Source: Chaetoceros tenuissimus (Eukaryota > Bacillariophyta > Thalassiosirophyceae > Chaetocerotales > Chaetocerotaceae). Taken from it: DNA of 64,000 bases. Of this stretch, positions 10,308 through 20,031 are shown piece after piece. Below the pieces are notes generated by a model, which ran no database searches, was not told the origin of the DNA, and saw only the letters and a list, made by a program, of their open reading frames with translations. The stretch covers positions 62,001-126,000 of the forward strand of contig BLLK01000025.1 in the NCBI GenBank assembly GCA_021927905.1, written 5' to 3'. Made by a program: the position numbers and the translations under genes. Each line of letters opens with the position of its first letter. Position 1 is the stretch's first letter.

Positions 10308-12663
10308 ATGTCTGAATCAATATTCTCACCAAGGAGACCACCAGGTAAGCTCTATCTAGGAAACCATGGACAACCTATGGCAGCTAACCTATGAACATGA
10401 TGTTGCTCACATTTTTCAATTTCCAGTGACTGCAAGAGCACTCTTTACAGAACTATCGCCAAACAAGGCTAGTTCAGTTTCGAATTCCAACAAGGCAAAG
10501 TCTGGTACCATATCAACATCTCCGCCCTTCCGATCCGTGAACGAGGCTCAAAAGAAGTTCTCAAACCTATCGAACCAACAGCGACCAATCAGTCAGGAAA
10601 AACAGAGACCCATCAAGACAGGAAACAAGCATGTCAAGGAGATGCAAAGAAAAGTTCATGAACGATTGACTCCTGCAAAAGCTCGTAAGCAAGTGTCTAG
10701 TATTAACATTCCACTTAATAGAGTGAATGAACTCAAAAAGAGACTCGAGGAGAGTAAAAAGGCGGAGCTAGAGAAGCTAAAGAGCGCTCAAATGAATGCA
10801 AAGAAGAGAGCCTTGATCAATGAACGTGTTGCAAACGTCAGTGATTTGCTCAAGGACTTGAATGGAGGATTCAAGACTAGCACACAAATCAAGAAAACTT
10901 CCAGAGGTGAAGAACTTGATTTGCCTAGACATCGTGTAGATCAAATGAAGGCATGGCTAAAGGAATTTGAAAAGGGCAACAAGGAACATGCTGCAAAGTG
11001 GAATACTCGTACTAATTCATATGTTCCTGTACATGGCACTAGAAACAAGCAATTGGAGGTACAGAAAGGTGAATCCAAGTCTAGACAAGTTGAAATTGAT
11101 AACAATGATACTAGAAGAGTGAGTACTCTTACTCAGTGGCTTGATGATTTTGGAAAAGAAAACAAGGCACACTTTGAAAAGGGTTCCTCTAGACCTACTT
11201 TTGAGTCGTACAAGCAATGGACAAGAAAGGGTGCACCTCAAGATGAACTTCCTGCTGAAAATGTAGAAGAAGACGATGTGGTTGTAGAGAATACTTCCAT
11301 GCTTGATGAATCTCATTTTGATAACAACGACTTGAACTACAGTACCATGCCTGTCGCAAGCCACGATCAGTTTTCCTATGACGAGGACGAAGATGAGGAA
11401 CAAGTCGTTGAGAACACGTCCATCCTTGATGAGACTCGTTTTGATAACAACGATCTCAATTTCTCCACTATGCCTGCTGCAAATAGTGACCATCTTGTTG
11501 ATGAAGAATGTGACTGGCATGAGGATATGCAGGAACTCATGATGACTGTCGATGTAGATATCAACAAAATTGAGAGCCAAGATAGCTGGGATAAGGATAG
11601 TGTTATTTCTCCACGGGAGTTTGAGGAACCTGGTGATAATGATGAAGACGTATCCTTTCAAGATGAGGAATCAATTGAAGATGAAGAATCAATTGAAGAT
11701 GAAGAATCAATTGAAGACGAAGAATCAATTGAAGACGAACATGCATTTGATGCATCTTTTAGACACGTAGGACAAGAGGTTGATCTATCTGCAGACACCT
11801 CAGTGGAAGCGGATGAAGAAGACCAAGAGAAAGAAGACGAACTTCATGCGCAAATCATTGCTGACTGTGAGAGTGGGGAGGATGTTGTTGAAGATGAGCT
11901 CTCAGTTGCTAGTGAAGACGAAGAAAGCGATGTAGAAGAGGAGGAGGAAAAGGAAGTGTCATTGACTTTCCATTGCGATGACGATGTATCCAAGATTTCT
12001 TTCATGGGTCAACCAGTTTTGGAAGATGAATCCGTCAGCCATCAGAGCGAGTTATTGGGTGAATCCTTTATAAAGAGACAGAGTATTGATATCGTCAGTA
12101 GCTCCTATCAAGGAAATAGAATCGCAGATGTATCCACTATGAATCACGGTCAGATATCTCAATTTACCGCCCCAGCACAACAAAAAAAGAAAAAGAGTGC
12201 ATTAAAAAAGTTCATGAGTTCTCTCAACTGTGTCAAACATGCGGTAAAGCCAAGCAGAGCAGCTGAAGCTTACACAGATGCTTATGAGGAGGTTGGAAAG
12301 AAACATTCCTGGGAAACTGCAAAACAACCACTCAAGACTATATACGATTCCCCAGGATCAAAGAGTGGAATGGGTGGTTATTTGCCTGGTCAATATGTGA
12401 ATGCAAATAACAATGCAGGTGTTGCTCCTTTTGGCAAAAGTCGCCAGGTCCCTGAAAGTCCAGCAATGAGCCTTGCATCGGCTTACAGAAGACAACTTTC
12501 CCCAGGAAGTAGTTTAATGAGTGGTTTTACTGATGTCGAAGCTTGTGTCATGAAAAGAAGCAATGACATTGGTCAACATGTGCAACATCTAAAGAGTGTA
12601 TTCAAATCACCAGTCCGTGTAAACGAACCCCGTACAAGATCCCTTTATCGTCCATTTGAATAA
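10308..12663 (+). CDS. Unknown acidic-repeat protein with WL-D-F motifs
   Basis: Two exons, 10308-10344 and 10427-12663 (82-nt intron, GTAAGC...TTCCAG, phase 1); 757 aa. I do not recognise the function. The N terminus is basic and helix-prone (RVNELKKRLEESKKAELEKLK). Two related blocks follow: HRVDQMKAWLKEFEKGNKEH and RRVSTLTQWLDDFGKENKAH, and a similar SVQKLSQWLSDDPFEKK occurs in the protein at 43418-44626, so the two may share a motif family. Two copies of VENTS.LDE..FDNNDLN.STMP follow (about residues 290-375), then a DEESIE run coded by an 18-nt minisatellite. The C-terminal 180 residues are basic, with SPxR/SPG sites that could be phosphorylated. Probably nuclear or cytoskeletal, but this is a guess. 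Confidence 0.7.
11662..11742 (+). repeat. 18-nt coding minisatellite (DEESIE units)
   Basis: Four to five near-identical copies of the unit GATGAAGAATCAATTGAA follow each other without gaps inside the acidic-repeat gene. Because the unit is a multiple of three the reading frame is kept. Confidence 0.85.
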
Positions 12664-13179
12664 TGTGAAAACAATAATGAAAATGACAAGCTTTGGAAGC
12701 TGTCCATTTGTTCCTTTTCATATAATAGAGAATATAACTAATTTAATCAACACATTGAATGTATACGCGCTACTAGAGTCTAGTCCCATGCAGTACTTCT
12801 ATTTGATAAAATTTTCAATTTTTAAAATAAAACAATGACGCTCGTTCGACAATTTTTCTTGCTTTCCGGTCAATAGGATGATTTAGCATGGTCCCACCTA
12901 GAAAGATTTTCTTTTTCATTTCTTCGGAATCTTGGAATGAGATTGCTGCGCTTGCTTGTTTGCGAAGAACAAGAGAAATTATTGAATCAATCGAATCTAT
13001 AGTATATATCAGAATAAAATATCTTACGACCTATTTTACATTCAACGTAGATGAATGCTCATTTACTCATATCATAGCAACTATTTTACTCCACAAGAAA
13101 TTTTTGAACCCCCCATGCCAAAAGTATTTCTTTCACCTCGTCTGATCCAATGATATCTCCTTGACTAGTTGTCCTAGCT
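12664..13179. other. Intergenic, AT-rich
   Basis: Convergent 3' ends of the acidic-repeat and MYND genes. A block at about 12889-12935 (TGGTCCCACCTAGAAAGATT and on) recurs in similar form at 14545-14592 on the other side of the MYND gene. Nothing else is recognised. Confidence 0.35.
12889..12935 (+). repeat. Imperfect direct repeat, copy 1
   Basis: The core TGGTCCCAYCTAG followed by AGATTTTCTTTTT and CATTTCT is shared with 14545-14592. Both are preceded by ATTTAGCAT. It may be a dispersed element or a regulatory block. Confidence 0.5.
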
Positions 13180-14352
13180 TTAATCAACGTCATTTTCATG
13201 TTCTTCGGGCTTAGTGGCCGCGATCTTGCAGTAGCTCTTGTGTGCTTTCCAATCTTTCATCTGACACATACGACTACAATAACTCACTGACTTGCATCGT
13301 CCACATTTCATTAGCTTGCTTCCATCGCCTTGTTCCCTTTTTCCACATGCAAGACACAGATGTTTCTTATCTTCATTTCCAGCCTCTGGTATAAAGAATG
13401 TATCAGAAGGATGTTTTCTCATATTGATAAATATAGATTTCAAAAGAGAAAAAGATGGAAGATCATGATAGTTCTCATCTCCGTAAATTTCTCGTTGACG
13501 AATCGAAGCTTGAATAGATTTTTTGTAGTATTCTTTGGCTTCTGCCAAAGTCCCCAAGTTTGGATCTCGGAATAAAGTAATCCCAAGCCAAGCATAGGAA
13601 GATACCATTCCTGTACTATCAGGGTGTCTTTCTTTTACAACACGAAGAAATTCTCTATGAACATCTCCACTATTCTTCAGGTCTTGACTAGCCCACAAGT
13701 TTGCTCTTGCTTCACGCGCGCTTGTATAGCTAGGATCGCATTTGAGCGCAGAAGATAGATCTTTGCTGGCTCTTTTCATATTCCCCATAGTCATCTGAAA
13801 ACTAGCTCTAAGTTCAAATAACTTAGCTCTCGTCAAATAGCCGCCCAAGATACCACTCTCTGTTTTTTCAATCCATGGTTCCTTTTCTAACACAGCGATC
13901 AAGCAGTCAATGCTTTTCAAAGCATGAGCAACTATTTTTTGCCCATCACCTGGGAGATCTCCCAAGTACTGCCCTAGTATAATATGAATGATTGCACATC
14001 CAAAGCCAGTACGATCAGCTTCGATCAACCTACGTGAGAGCGCAGGATCAACACATGGTAGTTCAACATCCGCAGAAACACTGGGCGGCATTTCAAATAC
14101 GAATTTGACGCTTCTTACGTCTAAAAGAAAAGCTGTTGCAATTTGAAGACAAGCTGTTTGTAGATCTCCATGTCTTGCGTGTCTTAAACCGGTGAGGACA
14201 ATCTCTACAGCTTTATCAAAATTCAATGCTTCAGGATCACTAGTCTTGGGAGCGAGAGGTATATGTCTGTACTGTTCTGGATTGTTGATATCCACTTTAC
14301 CCTTTCTTTGCAGTAACGAAGCACGAAGATTCGTACAAATATGCCGACTCAT
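13180..14352 (-). CDS. MYND-type zinc finger protein
   Basis: Single exon, 390 aa, ATG at 14352. The C terminus (about residues 330-375) holds a complete MYND finger: CLACGKREQGDG, KCGRCKSVSYCSRMCQMKDWKAHKSYC, with the C-x2-C...C-x2-C...C-x3-C...H-x3-C spacing. MYND fingers bind proline-rich peptides and occur in histone methyltransferases and adaptors, but no SET domain is present here. The preceding ~300 residues look like an alpha-helical, TPR-like array (SKDLSSALKCDPSYTSAREARANLWA, EAKEYYKKSIQASIRQR). Stand-alone MYND proteins with helical repeats are common in diatoms and their function is not known. The gene is flanked by an imperfect direct repeat, and a telomere-type repeat lies ~90 bp upstream. 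Confidence 0.75.
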   Translation of the reverse strand: MSRHICTNLRASLLQRKGKVDINNPEQYRHIPLAPKTSDPEALNFDKAVEIVLTGLRHARHGDLQTACLQIATAFLLDVRSVKFVFEMPPSVSADVELPCVDPALSRRLIEADRTGFGCAIIHIILGQYLGDLPGDGQKIVAHALKSIDCLIAVLEKEPWIEKTESGILGGYLTRAKLFELRASFQMTMGNMKRASKDLSSALKCDPSYTSAREARANLWASQDLKNSGDVHREFLRVVKERHPDSTGMVSSYAWLGITLFRDPNLGTLAEAKEYYKKSIQASIRQREIYGDENYHDLPSFSLLKSIFINMRKHPSDTFFIPEAGNEDKKHLCLACGKREQGDGSKLMKCGRCKSVSYCSRMCQMKDWKAHKSYCKIAATKPEEHENDVD

Positions 14353-14441
14353 ATTTTAGTTCTGAATTCTCTATCTAGATTGCAAAAAGATTGAAGAAAA
14401 AGATACTGAAGATGCGATGAATGATTTTCATGTCCACTACG

Positions 14442-14459
14442 CTAACCCTAACCCTAACC
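14442..14459 (-). repeat. Interstitial telomere-type repeat (TTAGGG)3
   Basis: Three units, CTAACCCTAACCCTAACC, read as TTAGGG repeats on the minus strand. It lies ~90 bp upstream of the MYND gene start, where it could act like a plant telo-box, or it could be a scar of telomere sequence capture at a break. Confidence 0.7.
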
Positions 14460-14544
14460 GCACCACTTGAACTTGCAACAACGAGAGGAGAAAATGGATC
14501 TTTTCTTTCATCACCGGGGGAGCAAATTTAGCATAAATCTGCAT

Positions 14545-14592
14545 TGGTCCCATCTAGTTAGATTTCCTTTTTCCATTTCTGAGTTCGAGTGC
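14545..14592 (+). repeat. Imperfect direct repeat, copy 2
   Basis: Similar to 12889-12935 (TGGTCCCATCTAG...AGATTTCCTTTTTCCATTTCT). The two copies lie at either side of the MYND gene, about 1.65 kb apart. Confidence 0.5.
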
Positions 14593-15044
14593 TTACGTAC
14601 CGGTACTTAGGACTAGGCAAATGTTTTCATTTTTGGTGAATGATCTATGTATTATTATAGTGTTTATTACTTGTTTTATTACACAAATAAGACTTTCCAC
14701 ATATAATTTACTCCTACCATTTCCTTTCCATTTCATGCGGAAGCTGACAAAGACGAAGAAGAAAAATAGATGGCTACATTTTAGGAAAGGTACTATGAAT
14801 GAATAAATTTGATTAGATCTTCACATTTAAAATTATCAAATGAGAAAATGCATCGATCTTTTACCAAAACGCCATTGTATCTCCTTTCACAATGCTTGAG
14901 CTTCCTTTTCTTCTTGAAAACTTTCAGTATGATACAGGAAATATCTTTACTAGAATTCCCAACTTGATACACAACTGTTTCATAGTCCTTAATGCTATCG
15001 TCGCATGAAAAATAAGGAAATCTTCTCGTGTGCTTTAGCTTATT

Positions 15045-15653
15045 TTACCAACACATGTGATCATCACGAGGACCTCGTAGTCCTGATGACAAAAGGACTG
15101 AATTGATTCCGTAGAGAGGTGTATGAAATACGGAATTAAAGAATTCCAACACATAAGAATGATGATGCTCAAACAGGCCATGCCCTATTGTTTCAAGGGC
15201 ACCAACATTGAAAGCAACCAATGCTGCCCCCAGAATTAGAAATTTCTGTCTATTCATTTTCTCGCTCTTGTATAGTTTCTGAGAAAGCAAAAATTCAAAT
15301 ATACCTAGATACAAGATATAGAATAGCCATGGACTTATTGGATCCTTTTCATATTGCAAATATAGAACAAGGTATAATGTCACCACAAGCGTCTGTATCA
15401 CTCTGGTAAATTGCGCAGAATCGCTAGCTGCCCTCACAATCATAAAGACCCCAGAAACAGCCATCGGCATACCTATCGCATGACAAATTCCATTCACGCA
15501 ATTAGAGTGGCACTTGCGAAACTTTTCGTATCCTTGGATATCATGCTCTGAGAGAGAGAAGAGGAGAACAAAGAAAAGTATTGCTCCTATTTTTCCAATA
15601 GAAGGATCTAGTGAAAACTTTACCGTGTCTTGATTTGGCTTGACTTGTACCAT
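15045..15653 (-). CDS. Mpo1/DUF962-like membrane protein
   Basis: Single exon, 202 aa. Several membrane spans are seen (IGAILFFVLLFSL, VIQTLVVTLYLVLYL, PWLFYILYLGIFEFLL, FLILGAALVAF). Conserved His/Asn positions fit the DUF962 (YGL010w/Mpo1) family: CHSNCVNGICHAIGMPM in the first half and ETIGHGLFEHHHSYVLEFF in the second, like the family's 'H..N..CH.iG.P' and 'QfiGHg.fE...P'. Yeast Mpo1 is an ER dioxygenase for alpha-oxidation of 2-hydroxy fatty acids. Length is normal for the family (about 175-200 aa). The family call is moderately sure; the reaction in this organism is inferred. Confidence 0.6.
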   Translation of the reverse strand: MVQVKPNQDTVKFSLDPSIGKIGAILFFVLLFSLSEHDIQGYEKFRKCHSNCVNGICHAIGMPMAVSGVFMIVRAASDSAQFTRVIQTLVVTLYLVLYLQYEKDPISPWLFYILYLGIFEFLLSQKLYKSEKMNRQKFLILGAALVAFNVGALETIGHGLFEHHHSYVLEFFNSVFHTPLYGINSVLLSSGLRGPRDDHMCW

Positions 15654-16170
15654 ATCCAGTTAGTTGTTATGGATTCTTCTTGTTGTAGTTATTGTATCCT
15701 ATCAATATTCACTTTTGTGGATTGTGGAACTAACTCGATGCTCGATGCTCATTATTATTCATTATTTTACTCGAGAGAATTGACATGTTCACGAGCTATT
15801 TCAGATTTATTTAAATTTTGACAGGGTTTTGTAGACTACGTCATTGTATTTGACAGCTGACAGCAACGCACGCTGCCAACATTCTCCTGAATTCAACGCA
15901 ATGTTAGGATACGATTGAAGTGTATCTCTCTTCCGTGCTCGAGAGGTCGAGAGGCAATAATAGAGGCTACCCTAAATATATGAATCGTGGTCTGCTCCTT
16001 TGACACCCACGTCTTGATCGTTCCTCGGTATTTCTTCTTAGCTGACACTATCTTCACTAACTAAAGTTTCATCAATCGTGGACATTGCGACAATCTTTGT
16101 TTTGAGGGTCGTCCTGTACGGGTACAATATTTCTAATCACAAAAATATAAGAGAAACACTGAAAAGAAAA
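15654..16170. other. Divergent intergenic stretch
   Basis: About 500 bp between the Mpo1-like and RraA-like genes. It includes a short GACAGCTGACAGC inverted motif near 15850 and an open frame from a non-ATG codon at 16078 that leads into the RraA-like gene. No further signal seen. Confidence 0.3.
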
Positions 16171-16863
16171 ATGACAAAGATAAGATCTCTATTAAGGAGG
16201 TTACAAGCAGTAGACACAGCCGCAATATGTGACGCTGATAAAGGATTGAGGTTAAATGCAGTAAAAGTTATGGCACCTAGAATTGTAATGAGGACTCCTT
16301 TACAAGTGAACAACAAGACTATGGTTGGTGTAGCCAGGACTGTTCAATTAATAGAACCAAATGATTTCCTACCAGTGTTGCAAGGTCTTAGTGAAGCCAA
16401 ACATGGAGAAGTATTATGTGTTGATACAAAGAATTCTACAAAAGCTGTAGCTGGTGGCTTATTTTTGACGGAGGCTGAAAGAAAAGGCTTGAAAGGAATC
16501 ATTGTCGATGGACCTGTGAGAGATATAGCTACAATGAAGGGAAGTAGTATATATTGTTATTCTAGTTCAGTGACACCATATTCTGGGAGTATTACTCAAA
16601 TCGGTAATATGCAAGTACCAATTACATGCGGTGATATCAAAGTGAATTCGGGTGACATTATCATTGCAGATGGGGACGGAGTTATTGTATCTGATGCAGA
16701 CTCTCTCGACGAGCTTGTGGATGTAGCTGAACAAATAGTCAAAAAGGAGGCAGAAATCTTTAAAATCATGAAATCAGGAAAGAGTTTGGATCAATGTTCA
16801 AATTTGCATGAGCACATTCAAGCGTTGAAAAAAGGCAAAGAGTCTAGTTTGAAATTTTATTAA
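16171..16863 (+). CDS. RraA-like / HMG aldolase family protein
   Basis: Single exon, 230 aa from the first ATG at 16171; the open frame extends upstream to 16078 but begins with GTG, and the ATG gives the usual family length. The central block AVAGGLFLTEAERKGLKGII followed by VDGPVRDI (R117-D118) is the signature of the RraA / 4-hydroxy-4-methyl-2-oxoglutarate aldolase superfamily. The blocks TAAICDADKGLR, GVARTVQL and the C-terminal DIKVNSGDIIIADGDGVIVSD also fit. Bacterial RraA regulates RNase E, while related proteins are divalent-metal lyases for pyruvyl compounds. The third acidic residue of the aldolase metal motif (R-D-x2-E/D) is replaced (RDIAT), so enzymatic activity is uncertain. 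Absence of introns and the mainly bacterial family suggest past transfer from bacteria. Confidence 0.8.
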   Translation: MTKIRSLLRRLQAVDTAAICDADKGLRLNAVKVMAPRIVMRTPLQVNNKTMVGVARTVQLIEPNDFLPVLQGLSEAKHGEVLCVDTKNSTKAVAGGLFLTEAERKGLKGIIVDGPVRDIATMKGSSIYCYSSSVTPYSGSITQIGNMQVPITCGDIKVNSGDIIIADGDGVIVSDADSLDELVDVAEQIVKKEAEIFKIMKSGKSLDQCSNLHEHIQALKKGKESSLKFY

Positions 16864-16900
16864 TCATTCTCTATTTCAATCTATATTATGTTTATTTTTG

Positions 16901-17620
16901 TTATACTTCAACATGATTATCTGGATTGTTCACATCTTCATATCTTCTAAAGTAGCCTTCTCTACACATAGGACAACTTTCGTGTTGCATTAACCATGGT
17001 ACTATGCACTCTGTGTGAAATGCATGGAAGCACTTTTCATTCTGACTAAAGCAAATATCATCTCCATTTTTGTATCTTTGCATACATATGACACAACTCT
17101 CTGGTTCATAAGTAAGTGATGATTGGTTTTCTTCATCGTCGTCAACACCATGGGTTGATGCACGAAATTCTCGAAAAGATTTCACAATGATGTCCTCTTT
17201 TTTTCGCTTCCAATATGTTTCCTCTTCTGTGTCTGTATCGGTATCGGGTTCATTTTCAATGCTTTTCATTATATTCTGAACTTCTCTGTTTGACGACCGG
17301 ATGGAATGCATTGACTCATGAGGTAAAATTAGTTCATCAGTAGTCTCGCACTTTTTGGCTTTCTTTTGAACAACATTGCGCAAAATAAAGGCGTGTCGTT
17401 CCGATTTGTTAAGATGACTAATATATATCCTATTTGCATTGCCCTCTTCATCTACGTTATTGTCATAGAGGGCTTCTTCGAGCTCATCGTCTAGTTCTCC
17501 CGGGCACATTCTATCGCACATAACTCGTAGGCATAGAAATATTAATGCAAAGGAAATAACTGTGAACGCGATGTAATATCCATCTAGTGGACCGTAGTGT
17601 GATTCAGTTCCTCTTGCCAT
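16901..17620 (-). CDS. RING-H2 membrane protein, probable E3 ubiquitin ligase
   Basis: Single exon, 239 aa. One transmembrane span near the N terminus (YYIAFTVISFALIFLCLRVM, residues ~15-35), an acidic middle (EPDTDTDTEEE), and a C-terminal RING-H2 finger at about residues 175-222: CVICMQRYKNGDDICFSQ, then KCFHAFHTECIVPWLM, then CPMC. The C3H2C3 ligand order is complete and the conserved Pro-Trp before the last pair is present. Proteins of this shape (ATL-like) are membrane E3 ligases that recruit E2 enzymes. It ends 38 bp from the convergent RraA-like gene. Confidence 0.85.
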   Translation of the reverse strand: MARGTESHYGPLDGYYIAFTVISFALIFLCLRVMCDRMCPGELDDELEEALYDNNVDEEGNANRIYISHLNKSERHAFILRNVVQKKAKKCETTDELILPHESMHSIRSSNREVQNIMKSIENEPDTDTDTEEETYWKRKKEDIIVKSFREFRASTHGVDDDEENQSSLTYEPESCVICMQRYKNGDDICFSQNEKCFHAFHTECIVPWLMQHESCPMCREGYFRRYEDVNNPDNHVEV

Positions 17621-18072
17621 ATTGACTTTTCAGGGTGGACTCACAAAATGCAATGTCTCTATCGTGTTGTTAACTTATTGAATCCTATAGTAGGTTCTAC
17701 TTCTCTCTTTTGGGTCTGCTTTACTCGCTCAGATGAGAAGTTCTTTACAGTTGATGTGGATTGAGTGAAACGCTGTTTCTCAAGATTGTAGTAATCTCTT
17801 TTATTGTAATTGTAAGTTTATCACTTGATTCTGTTGTTCTTCCTCTTGATAGTGATGATCAGCTTCTTTACACTTCCTTCAAAATTCAAAAGGGTTCGGG
17901 TTGAATGTGTCAAGTGTCAAATAATGACAGTTTCTACCGTTAATATCCGTTAAAAGATTCTTTTCAGCGATCTTTCTGTTGATGTTGAATGTGTTGATAT
18001 CGACTTCCTTTTTTCCATAAGTAAATCATTCTAAACTACAAAATACTTCAAACTCTATAGATATTTTCAAAG
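17621..18072. promoter_or_regulatory. Divergent promoter, RING / Cys-rich genes
   Basis: About 450 bp between the two divergent starts. AT-rich; no recognised sites. Confidence 0.3.
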
Positions 18073-18420
18073 ATGGCAAACGATGCAATTAACGAGGCTG
18101 AACAGACAATTTGCTGTGCACTTTGTTGTGTTAACTGCAGCACGTTAATGACATGTGGCTGTTCAGGAAAGGTTGGATGTTGCTGTCTAGATATCGAATT
18201 CTGCTGCAAACCTGGAGCGCCATTGTTGTCTTGCTGCTGCATCGGACCTACTCTGGGCGGATGCAAAGGATGCACTTCCCAGCTTCAGGCTTGTTGTGTA
18301 GTTGTAAATGCTGCTTTCCCGTGCAACAATGAAGTGCCAGCTGCACTTGCTGTTGGAGGTCTCATGGTTTACCCACAGTGTGGATGCTGTGTTCAGCAGC
18401 GTGAAATTATGGATAGATAA
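18073..18420 (+). CDS. Small cysteine-rich protein (23 Cys in 115 aa), intact copy
   Basis: Single exon, ATG at 18073, 115 aa. Cysteines occur in pairs and triplets (ICCALCCVNC, GCCCLDIEFCCKPG, SCCCIG, GCKGC, CGCCVQQ). There is no signal peptide: the N terminus is MANDAINEAEQ, so it is probably cytosolic or membrane-associated by palmitoylation, like PLAC8/Cys-rich families, but I cannot place it in a named family. Its 3' two thirds and 3' flank belong to a 1.86-kb duplicated block; the second copy at 27570 lacks the first 35 codons. The stop is about 220 bp from the convergent SRAP pseudogene. Confidence 0.75.
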   Translation: MANDAINEAEQTICCALCCVNCSTLMTCGCSGKVGCCCLDIEFCCKPGAPLLSCCCIGPTLGGCKGCTSQLQACCVVVNAAFPCNNEVPAALAVGGLMVYPQCGCCVQQREIMDR

Positions 18421-20031
18421 ATATTACTCTATTCTACTATATTATAGATTGGCACTTTTAAGGGAGATATATGCATCATCAGTCATATTTAAAGACTTTG
18501 CTCATAATTATCGAGCAGATGCTAGGATACAATTCTGCAAACTCAATATTTGTAAAACTCTATGACTACTAGGTCATTCATGGTAAAAAATAAAACCAAC
18601 CAATATCTATCATATGATGTTTACATTATCGACACTAGTGTACTAAGCCTTTTTAAAGAAAGTTTGGATAGATCCTTTCTTTGGAACAACTTTCTTCACT
18701 GGTGACTTTCGAATACTCGTCTTTTTCGGAGACGATGCACTCGTAGCTTTATCACGAGGAGAAAAGAAAGCTGTCACTCCTTTCTTTGTATCTGACTTCA
18801 TCTTTTTCGGACTACTACTAGATTCATTTTTGCCATTTCCATCATCCATCTTTGCACTAGATGAAGATCTTTTCGTGGATAACTTTGGTTTTGCACCACC
18901 CGCAGTGAAGAACGATTTGACACTTGCAATCTTTTCAATCTTGACAGGTTCCATACAGTCTTTGCTTTTGTAACCAAGCTTACTCATACTTTTTGTAACA
19001 GGATACCACTGAATTTCACCTTTTATATTCTTTTCCTTGTCACCTTTGGCCAATTCTTGACTCAAGCCACTAGCTTCCTGTCTCATTTTCTGTAAGACAG
19101 TATTGGAAGGATTGAATAACCACTCCATAGCTAGATCCAAGTCATAAATCATGATGGGCTGTCTATGATGCATCCAACTCAATGACGAACAAGCTTCTGT
19201 AGTAATCAATGTAAACGTTTCAATAAATTCATCTTGTTCTTGCATAATATCACATTTACCAGAGTCAGATACCGGTACCGTCACTTTTCGTCCAGTTTTG
19301 ACTCTATTCCATAATCCTACTAGAAACAGGGGCATATCAGTCTTTCCACTCTTGACAAAGTATGGCTGTTTGCCTTTACTATTGGATAATACATTCCCTT
19401 CATCCTGTTTCCATTCGTAATATCCATCAATTGGCCAAAGACAAGTCTGTGACTCTTGTGCTAATTTTGAAAAGGTTCTTTTTTCATACAATGTATCTGA
19501 TCTTGCGTTATACATTAGATTTGAAAAATGTTTACCCGGCCCTTCTTCCAATGGATGATTGACAGTTCCATTTTTAGGACATGGCCCCATATCTTGCTTG
19601 AAGAAGTGATTGTTTTCGTAGATGCGTCATTGTCACTGGCTTCTGTGGAAGAATTTTGATTTACAGCATGAAAGATTATAGATTCACCACCAGGAGCTAG
19701 ATTGTATCTATCGTGTTGTGCATCTGCACCAGGAGAAATTTGGTAATCATTTTGATTTGCATGTTGCTGGAGAATATTCGCAGCTAGTGCGACAGTATTC
19801 GCCGTCTGAGCAGCTCGTCCGCACATTGACTCGGGGAGTGGTAGAATAGTAATGTAGCTCTAATAGCTATTGACTGAAATGAATATTTGATGGATTTGAA
19901 AGTGATTGATGATGATGGTTCGTCGAATTCCTCTCTGTCTCTCTGTAACGCTGTACAATGACTTTCGCTTTGTTTGAAAATTGATTGGTGTCGATAAATT
20001 AAATTTAGCCTTTTTTTGACACAGAGAAAGA
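18177..20031 (+). repeat. Segmental duplication, copy A
   Basis: About 1855 bp nearly identical to 27570-29430, covering the 3' part of the Cys-rich gene, the convergent SRAP gene and its upstream region. The right edge at 20031 passes straight into a decayed transposase; the matching point in copy B passes into the leader of the gene at 29590. Confidence 0.9.
18643..19826 (-). pseudogene. SRAP/HMCES-like gene, copy A, frameshifted
   Basis: Compared with the whole copy at 28058-29242, this gene lacks one base near 19575-19585, where copy B reads GGGGCACAGTCCCC and copy A reads AGGACATGGCCCC. The N-terminal frame (from MCGRAAQ at 19826) runs out at 19515 and the rest is in another frame beginning at 19590, so Cys2 is separated from the rest of the active site. 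Outside this spot the two copies differ by only a few conservative residues (MPLFLV/VPLFLV, YDLDLAMEW/YNLDLAIEW). It is a recent pseudogene, unless the missing base is a sequencing or assembly error. Confidence 0.75.

Larger units (their letters stand above)
14353..15044. other. Intergenic with telomere-like repeat
   Basis: Contains CTAACCCTAACCCTAACC at 14442-14459, the second copy of the direct repeat at 14545-14592, and the palindrome GTACCGGTAC at 14597-14606. The open frame at 14621-14806 is AT-rich and not believable as a gene. Confidence 0.4.

Noticed and set aside
14442-14459. Chromosome end at the telomere repeat
   Set aside because: Genes continue on both sides and only three units are present.
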